Positions 42,541-55,900 of a DNA stretch of 64,000 bases are shown piece after piece. The position numbers and the translations under genes are program-made. Every line of letters starts with the position of its first letter. Within the stretch, counting starts at the first letter, position 1. Where the stretch lies: positions 103,692-167,691 of the forward strand of contig JAUCBJ010003734.1 of assembly GCA_032718475.1 (NCBI GenBank), given 5' to 3'. This DNA comes from Nemertoderma westbladi. Taxonomy: Eukaryota > Xenacoelomorpha > Nemertodermatida > Nemertodermatidae. The notes under the pieces were generated by a model, which saw only the letters and a list, made by a program, of their open reading frames with translations, did not search any database and was not told the DNA's origin.

Positions 42541-42820
42541 ACAAATAATCCAACAATAACAAATATGTTGCTGTCACTGGTGGTCTTTTGGGCAGCTATA
42601 ACTCTCATTTTAATTCCATGAACCCCTGTTAAAAGATATACAAAAAAAAATTAGCAATTAGAATATATATAGTGTATTAAATTTGGACCACCAAAACCGA
42701 AAAAAGCATCAAAATCCGTGAAATGCTTGTTTCAACATAACTTGAAATTTTATGAAATTTCACGATCATCCCTCTCAGCCTTAGAAACTCACGTATCACA
42801 TACTACTATAATGGGGGCTA
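42541..42820. other. Unassigned spacer
   Basis: No gene, RNA or repeat recognised. It would be intronic on the minus strand. Confidence 0.5.
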
Positions 42821-45800
42821 TTACTACTACTACTATGATCGGCATGCTGCATTGCAGCTGCATTTTTAAGAATGCTGTGCCGGCTTGTCAACAAAATTGC
42901 ACCGCCACAACTCCCTATCACCCATGACATTTGCTAGATCATCCGCATCTTTAAGGCCAGTGTCCTTTAAGATGCGTCTCAAGAAAGTCATGGGCTGTCC
43001 ACCATGCTTATTCACTCCATGAGGCTTCCAAAGTACAAGATTATGCACTGGTTGGTCCTCACGGCGAAAGCAATGTCCTGCAAAGCGGAGGCGATTTTGT
43101 TCTAGTGTCAAGCTTGGGGGAACCAATGAGACATCTCCAATGTTATATAGTGTCTAGTTGGAGATGTGTGCATTGTACTTGACACAATGAACCCGGCGTA
43201 GCATTCTTGTGAATGTGCCATCCAGAGATTTGGTGTCCTCAGCAGTTAGAGCCCAGCATGGACTCCCGTAGAGGAGTACTGGAACTACTGCTGCTCTAAA
43301 TAATCGGACCTTAAGTTTCCGATTAATTCTCGGTGACTTCCAAATCCTGGAAAGCCTATTCAAGGCTGCCAATGCCTTTCCCTTACGTATTCGAAGGTCC
43401 TCACCTGACTTCCGGATCCATGATCCCAGGTAACAGAAGTCGTCCACATGCTCAAGCATACCATCCTTTGAGCTTATGCTCATCCGATCAGAGACTTGCT
43501 GAGGACTTTCAAAGTTAACTATCAGAATTTTGGTCTTTCTGGAGTTAATAAAAAGACCAACACTAGAAGCAGCATGTTCTAATGAGCTGAGGAGCCGTTG
43601 GGCTCCCTCTAATGATTCTGATAGTACTCCTAAGTCATCAGCAAAGTCTAGATCAGTTAGGTACTTGGCAGGATTTCCTCGACTTCTGGAGCCAGTAGGT
43701 GGAGTTATCATCACCCCATCATCATTATAATGATCTAAGGACATGCGTAGAACATAGTCAACCACAATAATGAACAAGAATGGTGCAAGTGTGTCTCCTT
43801 GGAGGACGCCCCATAACACTTCAAATGGTTCTGTGTCACCGTCAACAGTAGACACAAATGTTGTCGAACCATCGTATACTGATCTGATTGCTGCAATAAT
43901 TTCATCAGGAATCCCATATAATGAAAGTATGCTGAACATACGTGAGCGAGAGACTGAATCAAAGGCCTTGAAGAAGTCAACAAAGATAACAGCCAGATGC
44001 CTGTCTTTCTTTTTTGATAACTCTTCAATTATCCTTCTAAGTGCCAAAATGGGCTCCATGGTCCCACGACCTTTACGGAACCCATTTTGATTTCCACGGA
44101 GCAGTCTCTCAATGGGATCCCTGATGCGATTTAATAGAATCCTATTGTATAGCTTTGCAGCAATCGAGATCAATGAGATTCCCCGAAAAGAACTATAGAG
44201 TGTTAGGTTGCCCTTCTTGGGAACTGGCACCAACTTATTTGTTTTCATTTCTTGTGGGACTCTTGTTGTTCGGTACATGTCTACTATGATGGGATAGATG
44301 AGCTTTAAACACTCAGGTATTTTAAAGACCTCAGGGGGAACACCATCTACTCCACTGCACTGGCACGATTGGTCTTAATGCTCTTTGCAGCAGCCTTCAC
44401 TTCTGCAAAGGAGATATCGCCAATGGGAATATCTGGGAGTACAGACTCAGACACTTTAACTTCTATAAAGTTATCAGGCAATACCCTGTCATTATTGAGG
44501 AGCTTTTCGAAGTGGGCTTTCCAACCATTGAGGCGATCGGCTGGTGATTCAGCCTTAACCTTGGTGGTTGGTTGGCTTTTCCGCCCAGTAAGCAGATTGA
44601 TCGATTTCCATGCCTGGGATGATTGCCTGCTGTCGTCAACATCATTGATGGCATCAACCTGTTGGTTTATTAGCTCCTGTAGATTAGCAGAGTACTGCCT
44701 GTTCAGGGACCTAGATGCAGCCTTAACTGCATTCTTGGCCGCTGTAGTCTGTTTGAGTCGGGACTCTTTCTGCGCCTTATGAAGGTCATTTCGGCACTTC
44801 TGAATTTTGTTGTCAGTCCAGGGGGCCCTTTTCCTGTTTCGAGGGTATACAGGAACTGTTTCTGCAGCTGCTAACTTAACTGCTTCTGTAAAGGCAGTAT
44901 AGCCCTCACAGTGATCTGCAGCCTCAGAGGCAAGAGCCTCATACCTGTTGCTCAGCTGTAGTGTGAAGCTGGATCTCACACTTGGCTGTTGCAACAGAGA
45001 GGACCAGTCATGCCGCGGCAAGGCAGATTTCGTTGTTCTGCTAGCATGCAGACTAAGTCTTACCTTGGCCACAATAAGGCGGTGATCACTGGAGAAGGGT
45101 CGAAGTGTAAATGCATTACAGTCTTGTATAGCGCTCCTGTATTTCCTACGAAACAGAATATGGTCTATCTGGGACTTGTGACCACTGGGTCCACTATGAG
45201 TCCATAGCTTTCCAGTTCGCTTCTTGAACTGGGTTCCAGCCGAAAACAATCCATTTCCAGAGATAAAATCCTGAAGATGGACAGAATTTCGGTTAACACT
45301 ATTGCTATAGACCCAGTGCGATGTAGGTGATTGATGCAGACTTGCATTAAAGTCTCCCAGGAATGTTAAGAATGCATGCTGATCCACTCCATCAGTAGCT
45401 GCTTGTAGATTGTGGTAGAAATTTTCCACCTCCTCTACAGGGGCAACACTAGTTGGAGAGTAGCACACAATCAGAACCACCTTAGGAAACTTCTTAGCCA
45501 GTCTTCCAGAACATGAGAAGTGGCAACGGATGATGCGGTTAGAGATTTGGTCTATTTTGTCCAATGCTGCATGTGCAGTTGGATTCATCAATAGACCAAT
45601 TCCACCATTGCTACTATCATCTGCTGACGCGAGGGCGAGTCGCCAACCGCCCCCCATGTCCTTAATCAGAACCTCATCAGTCTGTCCAGTCTGCATTCGG
45701 TGCTCTTGAACACCCACTGCGCTAAGAGAAAGCTTATCTGCCAAGGCAGTCAGCTCACCTTGTCGCATTGGGGACCTGAGTGTTAGGGTGTTTACTGAGA

Positions 45801-46577
45801 CTAGTCTTGTGACTTGCCTCAGATTCACCAATGGCTTTGTTGGTCGGGGTGGAACATGAGAGTAGCCTCCAACTCCAGAATCCCTCTCCCCATCACAATC
45901 TGGCCTTCCTGGTGACCCAGGGTTTGGGCCAGAAAGGTCATCAGGAAAGGGACTCAAAGAATTGTTGGCTGCTCTCTCTCCAGTAGGGGGTGAGACAGGC
46001 AGCCGGTCAGGAGTTAACTGACGCCTGTGAGGCCGATTGTGTCCGGTAATTCCACTGGCCTCTAGTGGCCGGACCTCCGCATTGCTAATGTAATCCATAG
46101 TGGGGGTTGGGGGGTGCTTTTTTGCCGAGTCAGCTCTCGGGGCAAATACCACACCCTGGTTTGCCATTCCACAGGGTGGGTGTCGCAATGGAGTCAGATA
46201 TGAGGCCCATCACCCATATATACTCTGGTGCACATGACCCACCATTGGCTGTTGCAGCTCATCTGCTGGGTCATGCCCTGTACCCTTGCTGTTAGGTGCA
46301 GGTCGCAGTGAAGTGCTCTCAGAGTGGACATGAGAACACTCTGCTCCGGACCAGCCATTGGTAAATCACCATCTGCCTAGTCAGGCCATATACCCCTGCA
46401 GCCAAGTATATGGGTCCTTAATCCAGGACCAGGGGCGTCCTTATCCCAGAACGAAGGGGGTCCTAGTTACAGGACCAGATTTGCCCTAGTAAGAGGGTCT
46501 ATGCAGCTACAGGTGGCACCTCCTTTATGCTGCATGGAGGTGGCAAGTTTTCTTGATCAATGACCTAGAATACCTGA
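42821..46577 (-). mobile_element. RTE-type LINE, family 2 (copy c)
   Basis: A minus-strand LINE with a (tag)n tail at 42821-42835, a coding region and a 5' leader to about 46577. The leader start resembles that of family 1 (caggtcagg). The 5' limit is approximate and no target duplication was identified. Confidence 0.85.
42866..46188 (-). pseudogene. RTE endonuclease-reverse transcriptase (copy c)
   Basis: The long first frame (46188-44347) has an N-terminal Pro-rich leader. The endonuclease follows with SVNTLTLRS, VGVQEHRM, TFLGDFNAS, KSQIDHILF and SSDHRLI. A one-base frameshift near 44345 precedes the RT frame (44278-43154): SFRGISLISIAAKLYN, FVDFFKAFDS, GVLQGDTLAP, LDFADDLGVL. An in-frame TAG at about 43150 comes before the C-terminal part (RLRFAGHCFRRED), ending at 42866. 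Only these two lesions were noticed, so this copy is relatively well preserved. Confidence 0.93.
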
Positions 46578-47465
46578 CCTGACGGGGGGCTGCAAGGTAT
46601 TGGTATTCCTTCTAATGCATATAGACAAAGGCGTCCTTTACAACAGCCTAGAAATCACTGAAATTAGTGATTTTCGACTACTTTCCCATTTAAATATGGA
46701 TACAGATGGGATACATCTCTATCGTTGTTATTGATATTCGTGTCAAGCCATCACTCCAGTACCACTGCAGAACAGTTTTTGGTAAAGCAACTGATAGCCC
46801 CAGCAAACTTGCCCATAGTGTGCAGGTTATTATTATGGTGTGATGTATGTTTGGAGGTCCGTCATTTGTTATTAAACTCATTCCATATCAGTCAGTCCCA
46901 AACCAAGTGTCTGAACAACTTATTGCGGCTAACGCGTTTTTTTGTTGTTGTTCCTTGTGATGGCCTGAGTGTCAACGTTTCATTTTTTATTTGTTTGATC
47001 ACTTCGACTCTAAATGTCCCTGGTGTGTCCATAAACTTTGTTTGCATTGGTGGAAGATTGTTTCATCCCATTCTGCCGCAGCCGGATACTAATAAAAACG
47101 ATCTGGACAGATATCCTATCATCGAGCCAATCTTTGTAATATCTTGTGCACATTAGTGAACTTGCGTTATATATATATGGCCCAGACTGGTCCTCGTAAT
47201 CAGTGCAGTGCCGCATGAAGTCACTTTTACGGAAGAAACACCGAATTCTTTGTATCACACTATATATCGCTGCTGTTCAATAGATTTAACACACTACTTG
47301 ATTTCTCGAAATATTATTTTCGTCACGTTTATGTACTTCTAGGGAAGTATTTATCAGATATTCTGGAAGGATATTGCGGCCACATTAGGCACTGTTGTGT
47401 TGGAAAATCCTACATATCTGCGCGACAAGTCTTTGAAGTTCATTTGAGTGATACCACATGGTTAA
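46578..47465. other. Unassigned DNA
   Basis: No gene recognised. Some open frames exist (46725-47156 plus, 47010-47258 minus), but they show no domain or splice context. Confidence 0.45.
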
Positions 47466-47467
47466 TA

Positions 47468-47705
47468 TGGCATACTTTTATTATTATTTGGCATTATCTT
47501 TTATTTGTATAGTTAAATATAACTAATATTTATATTATAAATACATTATATTAAATTTTATATATTAGGGCCTATGCTAATATAATTTAATTTAAATAAA
47601 AAAAACAGTTTTTTAATTGTAACACATTTTCTTAAATAGACCTATGGAACAAATGTTATAATTTAAATATTATTTCTAATGCCAATTTAATCCAAAAGTA
47701 TGCCA
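47468..47705. mobile_element. 238-bp MITE, TA target site
   Basis: Inverted ends tggcatactttt (left) and aaaagtatgcca (right), with sub-terminal ttggcatta on both sides and a very AT-rich centre. TA lies on both sides (47466-47467 and 47706-47707). The pattern fits a Tc1/mariner-type MITE. Confidence 0.75.
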
Positions 47706-47707
47706 TA

Positions 47708-48440
47708 CCATATTTCATTGGCTTCACTTCATCAACTGGGCCGAGAAGTTAGCAGTACATTGCATTCATGCTCTATTTGGTTCGTACTGCTAACTGAGGC
47801 TGACGTATTGCGTATAGATAGATGTTTTACCCATGGTGGCTCAAGATCTTCCCACTGATACGCTACAGGCTTGGTCTATATTGCTGGTTAAACAGCCCCA
47901 AAACATACCACTGCTTCCAGAGACAAAAGGGGATCTATTTCCAAGGATTCACCAATGGCTCAATATACTGCTCAATTAGATTGCGGGGTTTGTCATTTCC
48001 GTCTGATAAACTTGTAACTTGTATAGCTTATGATTACTGCTATTTTATGTTCATGTTCAATATTAGGAAAGAGTCGAGATAAGATTTTTAATATTTGTTT
48101 AACACGCATAGCTAAGAATATTAAACATCTCCTGCAAATGATACCATAATGTACAGATTACATAGCACAATATGTAGTGAAACCCTAATATTGTGTGCCA
48201 CTCACTTCACTCGGAGAACCAACACACAATAGTCGAAACTCAAATATAGTTGTACTGATATAGCAATATATTAAAAGAATACTCCAGTTGTTTTGGAAGC
48301 ACAAATTACGTCTGAATGTTTTCAGGCTATGGTATCTTCAGTGATTTCTGGCTACCGCGTTGTAAAGGCCACCTTGATATAGACCTATATACATATTATT
48401 GAGAGAAAACATGAAAAAATGAAAAACAATAGTTATTAAC
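47708..48440. other. Unassigned DNA
   Basis: No coding region or repeat recognised. It would be the intron after the 48441-48562 exon on the minus strand. Confidence 0.45.
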
Positions 48441-48562
48441 CTGGTGGTGGTTGCCTGGCTTCTTCGCAAACAATATAGATTGAGCTGATGTCCAATCCCA
48501 ATTCGGTACCATAGAATCCAGGTTTGAATAAAACAGGTGATTGTCCACCATAATCGATGAGA
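48441..48562 (-). CDS. Candidate exon, unknown domain
   Basis: A 122-nt minus-strand open stretch between a cttaatttaattcag acceptor and a gttaataac donor. It enters in phase 2 and leaves in phase 1. It reads about 40 residues with a compact, non-repetitive composition (LFKPGFYGTELGLD, then IYIVCEEARQPPP). I recognise no domain. The phase-1 exit matches the FN2 exon at 42038-42226, the next exon in this direction. Being short, it could still be a chance open frame. Confidence 0.45.
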
Positions 48563-48815
48563 CTGAATTAAATTAAGGTGGCGAAGCTATTTTAACGTTT
48601 TATTATTTAACCCTATATATATTATAATTTATAATGTATTGTAGTTTTACTACACCTAATACACTAGGGGCGCTAAGGTCAAGGTTTGTGTCCTTGACCA
48701 AAACCTTGGGGTTTGAAAACCTTGACGTCAACAAACATCCATTCAAAATTTCCATCCCAGTCACCACTTGCCGCGACATCCAGCCATGCGTCGACCTGTC
48801 TGGTTGTTTTATTTT
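48563..48815. other. Unassigned DNA with small inverted repeat
   Basis: Around 48680-48727 caaggtttgtgtccttgac and an inverted aaccttggggtttg-type copy can pair. Nothing else seen. Confidence 0.4.
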
Positions 48816-49379
48816 TTATTTATTTAACCTAAATTGTTCGTCTTGGTTTGGCTGCTGATGTGGCTTGATCTCCACACTACTGTGGGCAACCTCAGAAAGA
48901 AGCTCAGTCAGATAGTACGAATTTTGCCTGATACTCGGGAAACCACCATTGGGGCAGTAGATACTATCTGGAACTGAAAATGGAGAACCACTTACACAAG
49001 TATTCGGCATCCGTTGGGGAGACCGACCACCCATATCTTAGACAAAGACTGTCCTGAAATGCAGTTTTAGGTAGGGACATTCCATATCTACTAATAGGTA
49101 GGGCAGTAAGCCATGCAGATGCTCTTTTCTCCCGAGATAGTTGTCGATGTTATCTTGTATCGTCATCAAGCCTGAAATCCATCCAACACATTTCTGCTAT
49201 AGTCTCACCTTACCTTCAGTTTGAAACTCTATAAGGCATTCACGCTGACCCTCACGTGGAGATGATTCCGCCAACACAAAATGTAGTGGTTCACATAGTT
49301 TCTTTGAGATTTTGTAACAGTTATGGTAATCATCCTGATTGATCAGGACTAGACCACCTTCACGAACTGGGAGTGACAA
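48816..49379 (-). pseudogene. Retroelement protein remnant
   Basis: Two minus-strand pieces in a consistent order. 49379-49197 has SLPVREGGLVLINQ and KKLCEPL. 49034-48816 has CPNGGFPSIRQNSYYLTELL, followed by HSSVEIKPHQQP. I associate this combination with a C-terminal segment of invertebrate RT-bearing element proteins, from memory. No catalytic motif is present and the pieces are separated by stops. Confidence 0.45.
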
Positions 49380-50159
49380 CAGATCACGCTAAACTTCACC
49401 TGGAGGACATCTGCCAGTGATTGAGGGTATCAGTCTGTTTGAAGTGAGGTCAGTAAGTGGCTGTAATGAACCCACGAAACCTTGTCTTAGCTAAGAAGTT
49501 TGCCTTTGGCTGTAAACCCAAAACTATGCAACTGTATGCCGGTTGCGGGGCTATTTATGGTACTTATTCAGCAGTACCTGATAATGCAGTATGACATGAA
49601 ATTTAGTAATGGTGCATAGCATACTCTATCAAAGGTCTTGCAAGCGTGCAGCCTTCGTAATTTATTGAGGCTGAATCAGACAACATCGGAAAAACGATTC
49701 CCAACCACAACACGTTGGCGATTCACTATTCTATTACAATACAATACACTATTCTATTACTTTACATTATTCTACAGTATTACCTTATTACTTTATATTT
49801 TATCACTTTATAATACACTATTCTATTACTTTATAGCACATATTTTTAATCTATTAGTGGTAGGGTAGCCTTTCGTGTTTCACACATTCACGGATCACTT
49901 AACTTTTCCCTGCGAAGTTTCAACTAGACGTCTTTAAAGAATGCTTCTTAGAAGGGAATGCTTTTTAGCATTAACTCTCCATACCCTTAACAATTAGTTT
50001 GGAAAGGCTTCACATAGTACGTGGCGCGCCCAACAATTGTCATTAAAAACGTTCAAATATTAAATGTACATCACACTCACACAATAATTACACCAAATTA
50101 ATAAATAGTAAGTGAATCCTGGAATAGGGGAGAATAATTGAAATTTAATTTAGTATGAA
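49380..50159. other. Unassigned DNA with AT simple repeat
   Basis: 49730-49860 is a degenerate tandem of ctattactttatat type. The rest shows no recognisable feature. Confidence 0.5.
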
Positions 50160-52205
50160 GACCAATCCACCGATTCAATATACCAGAATATAATAACAGC
50201 CCACAAGGAATCAGCTAAGAGGCATATCCCCCAGAAACCTAAACGAAAACAGTATGTGCCATGGCAAAACTCTGAGGTTACTTGTAAGAGAGAAGATCTT
50301 AAGATAGCCTACAAAGTTAAAACCGAACAACCAACAACCGAAAACATTAACAAGGTTGAGAAAGCTAAGGACGATCTTAAATTGGCCTACAACATCAGCC
50401 AGGAAAAGTACATACAGGATAAAACTGAAGCAATTACAACCGCTCACATACAGCAACAATCAAGACTTACCTGGCAAACTGTAAATGAGGTATCTGGTCG
50501 GAAAAGTTGTGCAAAGGGGCGCCTCAAAGCCGATTGTCCTGAAGAACGTGTTGGGAAGTGGAAAAATCACTTCAGCAACTTGCTTGGGCAGCCACCAAAC
50601 ATCGAGGTCAGCCCTACAAGGAAAATATATGACAAGACACTACCTATAGAAACAGTGGACTTCACACCTGCCGAACTCCAAAGAAGCATTAAAAGCATGT
50701 CCAATAATAAAGCGAGTTGATTAGATGAAATCCCAGCGGAGGTATGGAAAACCGGAGTGCTAAATAGACCATTATTGAATGTTTGCAACCGGATGTTAAA
50801 AGGGGAAAAGCCACCACCAATTTGGACTAAAGGTCAACTAAAGCCTCTCCCCAAGAAAGGAGACCTCGGCATACCAACAAACTATCGTGGGATCTGTCTG
50901 CTTGTGGTAGCTGCCAAAATATACAATAAAATGATTCTATATAGGATTAGGCCTCACATAGAGAAACTACTGCGTAAGAGCCAAAACGGATTTCGACCAA
51001 GTAGATCAACAATAGCTCAGATACTTGCACTATGGAGACTGATTGAAGGAATCAAGTCAAAGAATCTCCCCGCAGTCATGACTTTTGTGGACTTCAAGAA
51101 GGCATTCGACTCCATCCATAGAGGTAAAATGCTTGAAATCCTAAGAGCTTATGGAATACCAGAAGTAATTGTTGCTGGCATTGGATTGCTATATTGTGAC
51201 ACAGAAGCGCAGGTACTCTCACCAGATGGTGAAACTGAGTTTTTCTCAATCCTGGCTGGCGTACTGCAAGGTGACACATTAGCACCATTACTATTTGTAA
51301 TTGTGCTGGATTACGCAATGAGGACGGCCACAAAGGGTGAAGATCTGGGATTCACACTTCAAGAACGCAGAAGTAGTAGATATCCGGCAACTACAGTCAC
51401 AGACACCGACTTTGCGGATGACATCGCCCTGCTCTCTAATACGCTAGCAGATGCACAGCTTCTACTAAATAATGTGGAGAGGGCTGCTAAGGAGGTTGGA
51501 TTGCATATAAATGCTACCAAGACCGAATTCATGACCTTTAATGTTGATGGAAACTTGACAACCATTGATAATAATCAACTAAGGCAGGTCGATGACTTCC
51601 AGTACCTTGGATAGAGAGTAGCAAAAAGGACATAGAAGTTAGGAAAGCAAAGGCTTGGGTAGCTCTATCAAAAATGGATACCATCTGGAAATCAGATCTC
51701 TCCAGGCACCTGAAGACCAAGTTCTTTCGAGCCACAGTGGAAAGTGTATTTTTATACGGGGGTGAGACCTGGACACTGACTAAATCACTTGAACAACGAA
51801 TTGATGGTTGCTACACAAGACTACTAAGGGCAGCCCTAAACATCAGCTGGAGACAACACATGACAAACACCGAGCTTTATGGTACAATACCACCTGTATC
51901 AACCACCCTCCGTGAACGCAGATTAAGATTCAGTGGGCACTGCTGGCGAAGTAAAGACGAGGTCATACCAGATCTACTTCTCTGGCAACCAACTCATGGA
52001 AAGCGTAGTCGTGGACGACCTGCCATAACATATATAGATCAACTTGAAAGGGATACTGAACTTGGGAGAAACGAAATTGCGACAACTATGGAGAATCGGG
52101 AAGCCTGGAAGGATCTCATTTCCACTGTCTGAGTTCGCTCGACCTAGTAGTGTAGTAGTAATTTAGTATCATTAAGTACTGTTAGTAGTAGTAAAGTAGT
52201 AGTAG
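50160..52205 (+). mobile_element. RTE-type LINE, family 1 (copy b), 5' truncated
   Basis: A plus-strand copy that starts inside the endonuclease-RT linker and runs to the 3' end, with a degenerate (tag)n tail. It lies tail to tail with copy d (52232 onward, minus). Confidence 0.92.
50175..52132 (+). pseudogene. RTE reverse transcriptase (copy b)
   Basis: Linker, then RT (NYRGICLLVVAAK, FVDFKKAFDS, GVLQGDTLAP, DTDFADDIALL), then the C-terminal GHCWRSKDEV and ITYIDQLERDT parts. Lesions are a TGA near 50718 where other copies have glycine, and a 7-bp deletion near 51612 at a ggat microhomology that shifts the frame. It lacks the inverted insertion of copy a, so it is the reference for that region. 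Confidence 0.93.
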
Positions 52206-52993
52206 TTAACAGGTAATTAATATAAATTAAAGTACTACTACAGTGGAAATGAGATTCTTCCAGGCTTCCCGATTCTCCATAGTTTTTTTTTTTTTTTTTT
52301 TCCCGGTTCCAACAGTTTATTATATTACTTATATTACACAATTAAAGGTATTCATCATGACCGTACAAATGCACAATTAAAATTCACAAAATACAAGAGC
52401 ACAAATACAATTGCAATAATAAAAAGAAGTTATTCAAATATTATCATGCATAAACGGAACAAACAATAAACGAATATTTTTGTGTCCAAGGGGTAGCAGA
52501 CCTGCAATTTGAAATTTGACTCCACTAATTATCTATTAACACGACCTTAATAACACGAATAAATAGGAAGAGAAAAAACTTTAGGGAGATACATGTAAAT
52601 AATATATAATAAATAAAATTAATCCCAAAACATTTACTTAAAGTCCCAGTTATGATGTATTTTGAGAATATTTTCAAATCCACCCCATTTTTTTTTGTAT
52701 GGGCCCCATGTGCTTGTCGAAACCGCATTGAAAAGCTCAAATTGATGTAGCATTAAAAACTTATTTTTTAAATAGGTTAAATGCAGAGATGGATTTTGCG
52801 TGAAACGTTGAGAAAAGATGATATATTTTGCAAGAAAAATTATTGTATTCACTACTTTATGTTTAGAATCCTTATACTGACTGAAAAAGAACATATGCTT
52901 ACGAAACACTATCGATTGTCGGGAAGCAGATAACCACCATAATCGAATTTCTTCAATAAAGGTTTTGACTTTTGTGCAGTTCCAAAGAAATGA

Positions 52994-55900
52994 TCAATAT
53001 CCTCCACATGTTCTTTCTATGTTCTTGCAATATGTGCAAATATTATTATTAATTTGTCCTATTCTTGTTAGAAACTGATTTGTTGGGATTCTACGCATAA
53101 CAAATTTATATTGAAACGACCTGAGTTTTGCATCAATAGTAGTCTTGAAAGGTAAAATAAATATCTGCTTCCAGTCCTCATTTGTCAGTGTGCTCTCCAA
53201 ATTTAATTCCCATTGTCGAATAGATGTGGGTTTTACTTTTATTTTTTCTACTTAAGTATTGTAAGTTAAATTAGTGACCCTATTTTTGCAATTAATTAAT
53301 CGAAAAGAATTTCTAAAATGTGGTCCTTGTAAACCTTGTTTCAGCAAAACTTGGATATCGTGGGGAATGGCATCTATTAGACTCATATATTTAAAATGAT
53401 CTGTTTCGGCTAAATTATATTTGTTTTTAATTTCGCAAAAGTTTAGGAATCTTTTTTCTTTTTGTTCTACTATGTTATTCAGAGTATAAATACCTAAATC
53501 TCTCCAAGTACGCCAAAAAATAGGTCTTCCACCGATCCGAATGAGAGAATTAAACCATATTATTTGATTCATTGCATCTTCTGACGTACTCGGTGTACTA
53601 AAATTAATATTACACCAAGTTTGCATTACCTTGTTCCAAAAAGTTGATTTTAAATTTAACATACATTCGATATCTTTTGCATTCAAATTATACTGTAAAA
53701 AATCATTCATTGAGATATTATGTGATATTGAAGCTAGAGGTAATCCTATATTGTCCGTTTTGGAGATAATTTTTACGATCCATCGTACTTTTTGGCCTGT
53801 ATATAAGACTCTATATCCACACTTTTTAATCCACCCTCAGAATACGATGCTATTAATACTTTATTTGCTACTTTTGCCGGTTTTCCATCCCATAAAAAAT
53901 TATTGATTAACTTATTTATTTGCAGTATGAGGTCAGGTGGTGGTCTTTCTAAACAAGATAATTTAAAAGTTAGCTGCGGAATGGCCAGCGATTTAATTAT
54001 ACATATTTTTCCTAACCACGTTAGTGTGATTTTGGCCCAAAAATTTAGAATCTTGCTTATGTTTTCAATAGCCTCCGGGTAATTCAACATGGGTATTTTT
54101 GTTATGTCGTTGCTCAGTATCACTCCTAGTACACGGAAAGGGGCACCTGGTTCCAACCATTTTAGATTATATTCGGGACAAAGAGTTGTAGTTGATAATT
54201 TTTTATTACCTATCCACAGCACCTCTGTTTTTGTTCTATTTAATTTTAATCCAGAAATTTTGCCGAAAGTGTTGAAAATACAAAACGCTTTCTGCAGGGA
54301 TTTTTCACTATCACATAACTGTAAACTAAGATCGTCAGCAAACAACGAAATTAAATTTCTGACGCCGTTGATATATATTCCTTCAATATCGTCTTCATTT
54401 CTAATAGCTATGGCTAGTATTTCTATAACTAAGAGAAATAGATACGAACTGAGAGGGTCTCCTTGTCTAAAGCCCCGTTCGGCCGAGAACGGTTGTAGGA
54501 GATAACCATTGTTCAGAAACACAAGTTTGAAATTACTATTATATAGTATATAAAACGAACGGATGAAGTGGTAGGCATTCACCAGCGGCAGCATAGTGTA
54601 AAGATGATAGAAAAAATAAAGTATTGAGGGTCTTTAACTGGTTATATTATATTAGATAAAGACACCCTATATTCTATATCTTACACAACTACAGTGCCCT
54701 CTATAGCGAATTTCAGGGGTTTTTATGTGCTTTTCCCCTACCTTCCTTTTTGTTTTTGTCTTGGTTTTTCTGTTTCTTGTGATTTCTTACTCTGTAAAAA
54801 TTACAGCTATAATTATGTTGCATTCTACCTAACCATGCGCTTTAAGTAGATACCTCATAATCCTATGTAACCTACCTAATCCAATTATACCATTCAGTAT
54901 GTAGACACATGACCACTCCTGGGATTTCCCTATCAACTTCTCCCAACCTGCAACCCTATATTTGTACTTTAGATTGACAGCTTACAACTAACTCGGTGTA
55001 CTTTCCCTATCACAATTACCTTACGTTATACAGTACATACATACACGTTAACCTTTCTGGGATTCACCTATCAGGTATTCCCCTTTAAAACTTATATATA
55101 TATATATAGACCCCCACCTTTTCCTGTTAGTTGCCAGTACATAGTCTGATGCGGACCGGTAGGTCGAAAACGTTTACTATTGTATCTTTATCTAATATAA
55201 TAAAACCAGCTAAAGACCCTCAATACTTTATTTTTTCTATCATCTTTATAATAGTATATCAAACCAAGCTAAATAAGTTTGCGGAAAATTAAAACGGTTT
55301 AAAACGTATTTAATAAAAGGCCATTCCACCGAATCATAGGCTTTTTGGAAATCCGCCATCACTAGAATTCCTCCTTGATCAACTTCATCCAGGTGTTCCA
55401 TAGCGGAAATAATTTTTCGAATATTGTCACCTAGGTAACGACCTGTGAGGAAGCCCGACTGGTCATCGTTTATTAACGGAGATAATACATACTTCAATCT
55501 AAGAGCCAAAAGTTTTGTTAATAATTTATAATTAACATTTAGCAGTGTTATGGGCCGTCTATTGTCTAGAAATCTTGGGTCTTTATCCTTCTTTTGCGTT
55601 AAAGAAATTACCCCCTGCCGTTGTGATATGGGGAGGTCCCCTATAACGAAAGTTTCTTTATAACTGTTTAAAATATAAAATTTCAGGTCAGTCCAAAAGA
55701 ATTTAAAAAACTCGGCTGTGAAACCATCACCACCAGGAGTTTTCCCATTTGGCATAGTTTTTAAAGCAGAAAGCAATTCGCCTTCAGTAATATTTTTGGA
55801 AAGATACTCCTTAGCAGTGTCTCCGAGAATAGGCATGTAATTTTATATTTTGTTAAAAAACACATCGCACTCTTGTTTAAAATTATCATGCTGGCAAGTG

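Noticed and set aside
43333-45347. Plus-strand frames across the family 2 LINE
   Set aside because: Antisense shadows of the endonuclease-RT gene.
46725-47258. Host gene candidates in 46.7-47.3 kb
   Set aside because: Open frames on both strands without splice sites, domains or phase match to the proposed gene.
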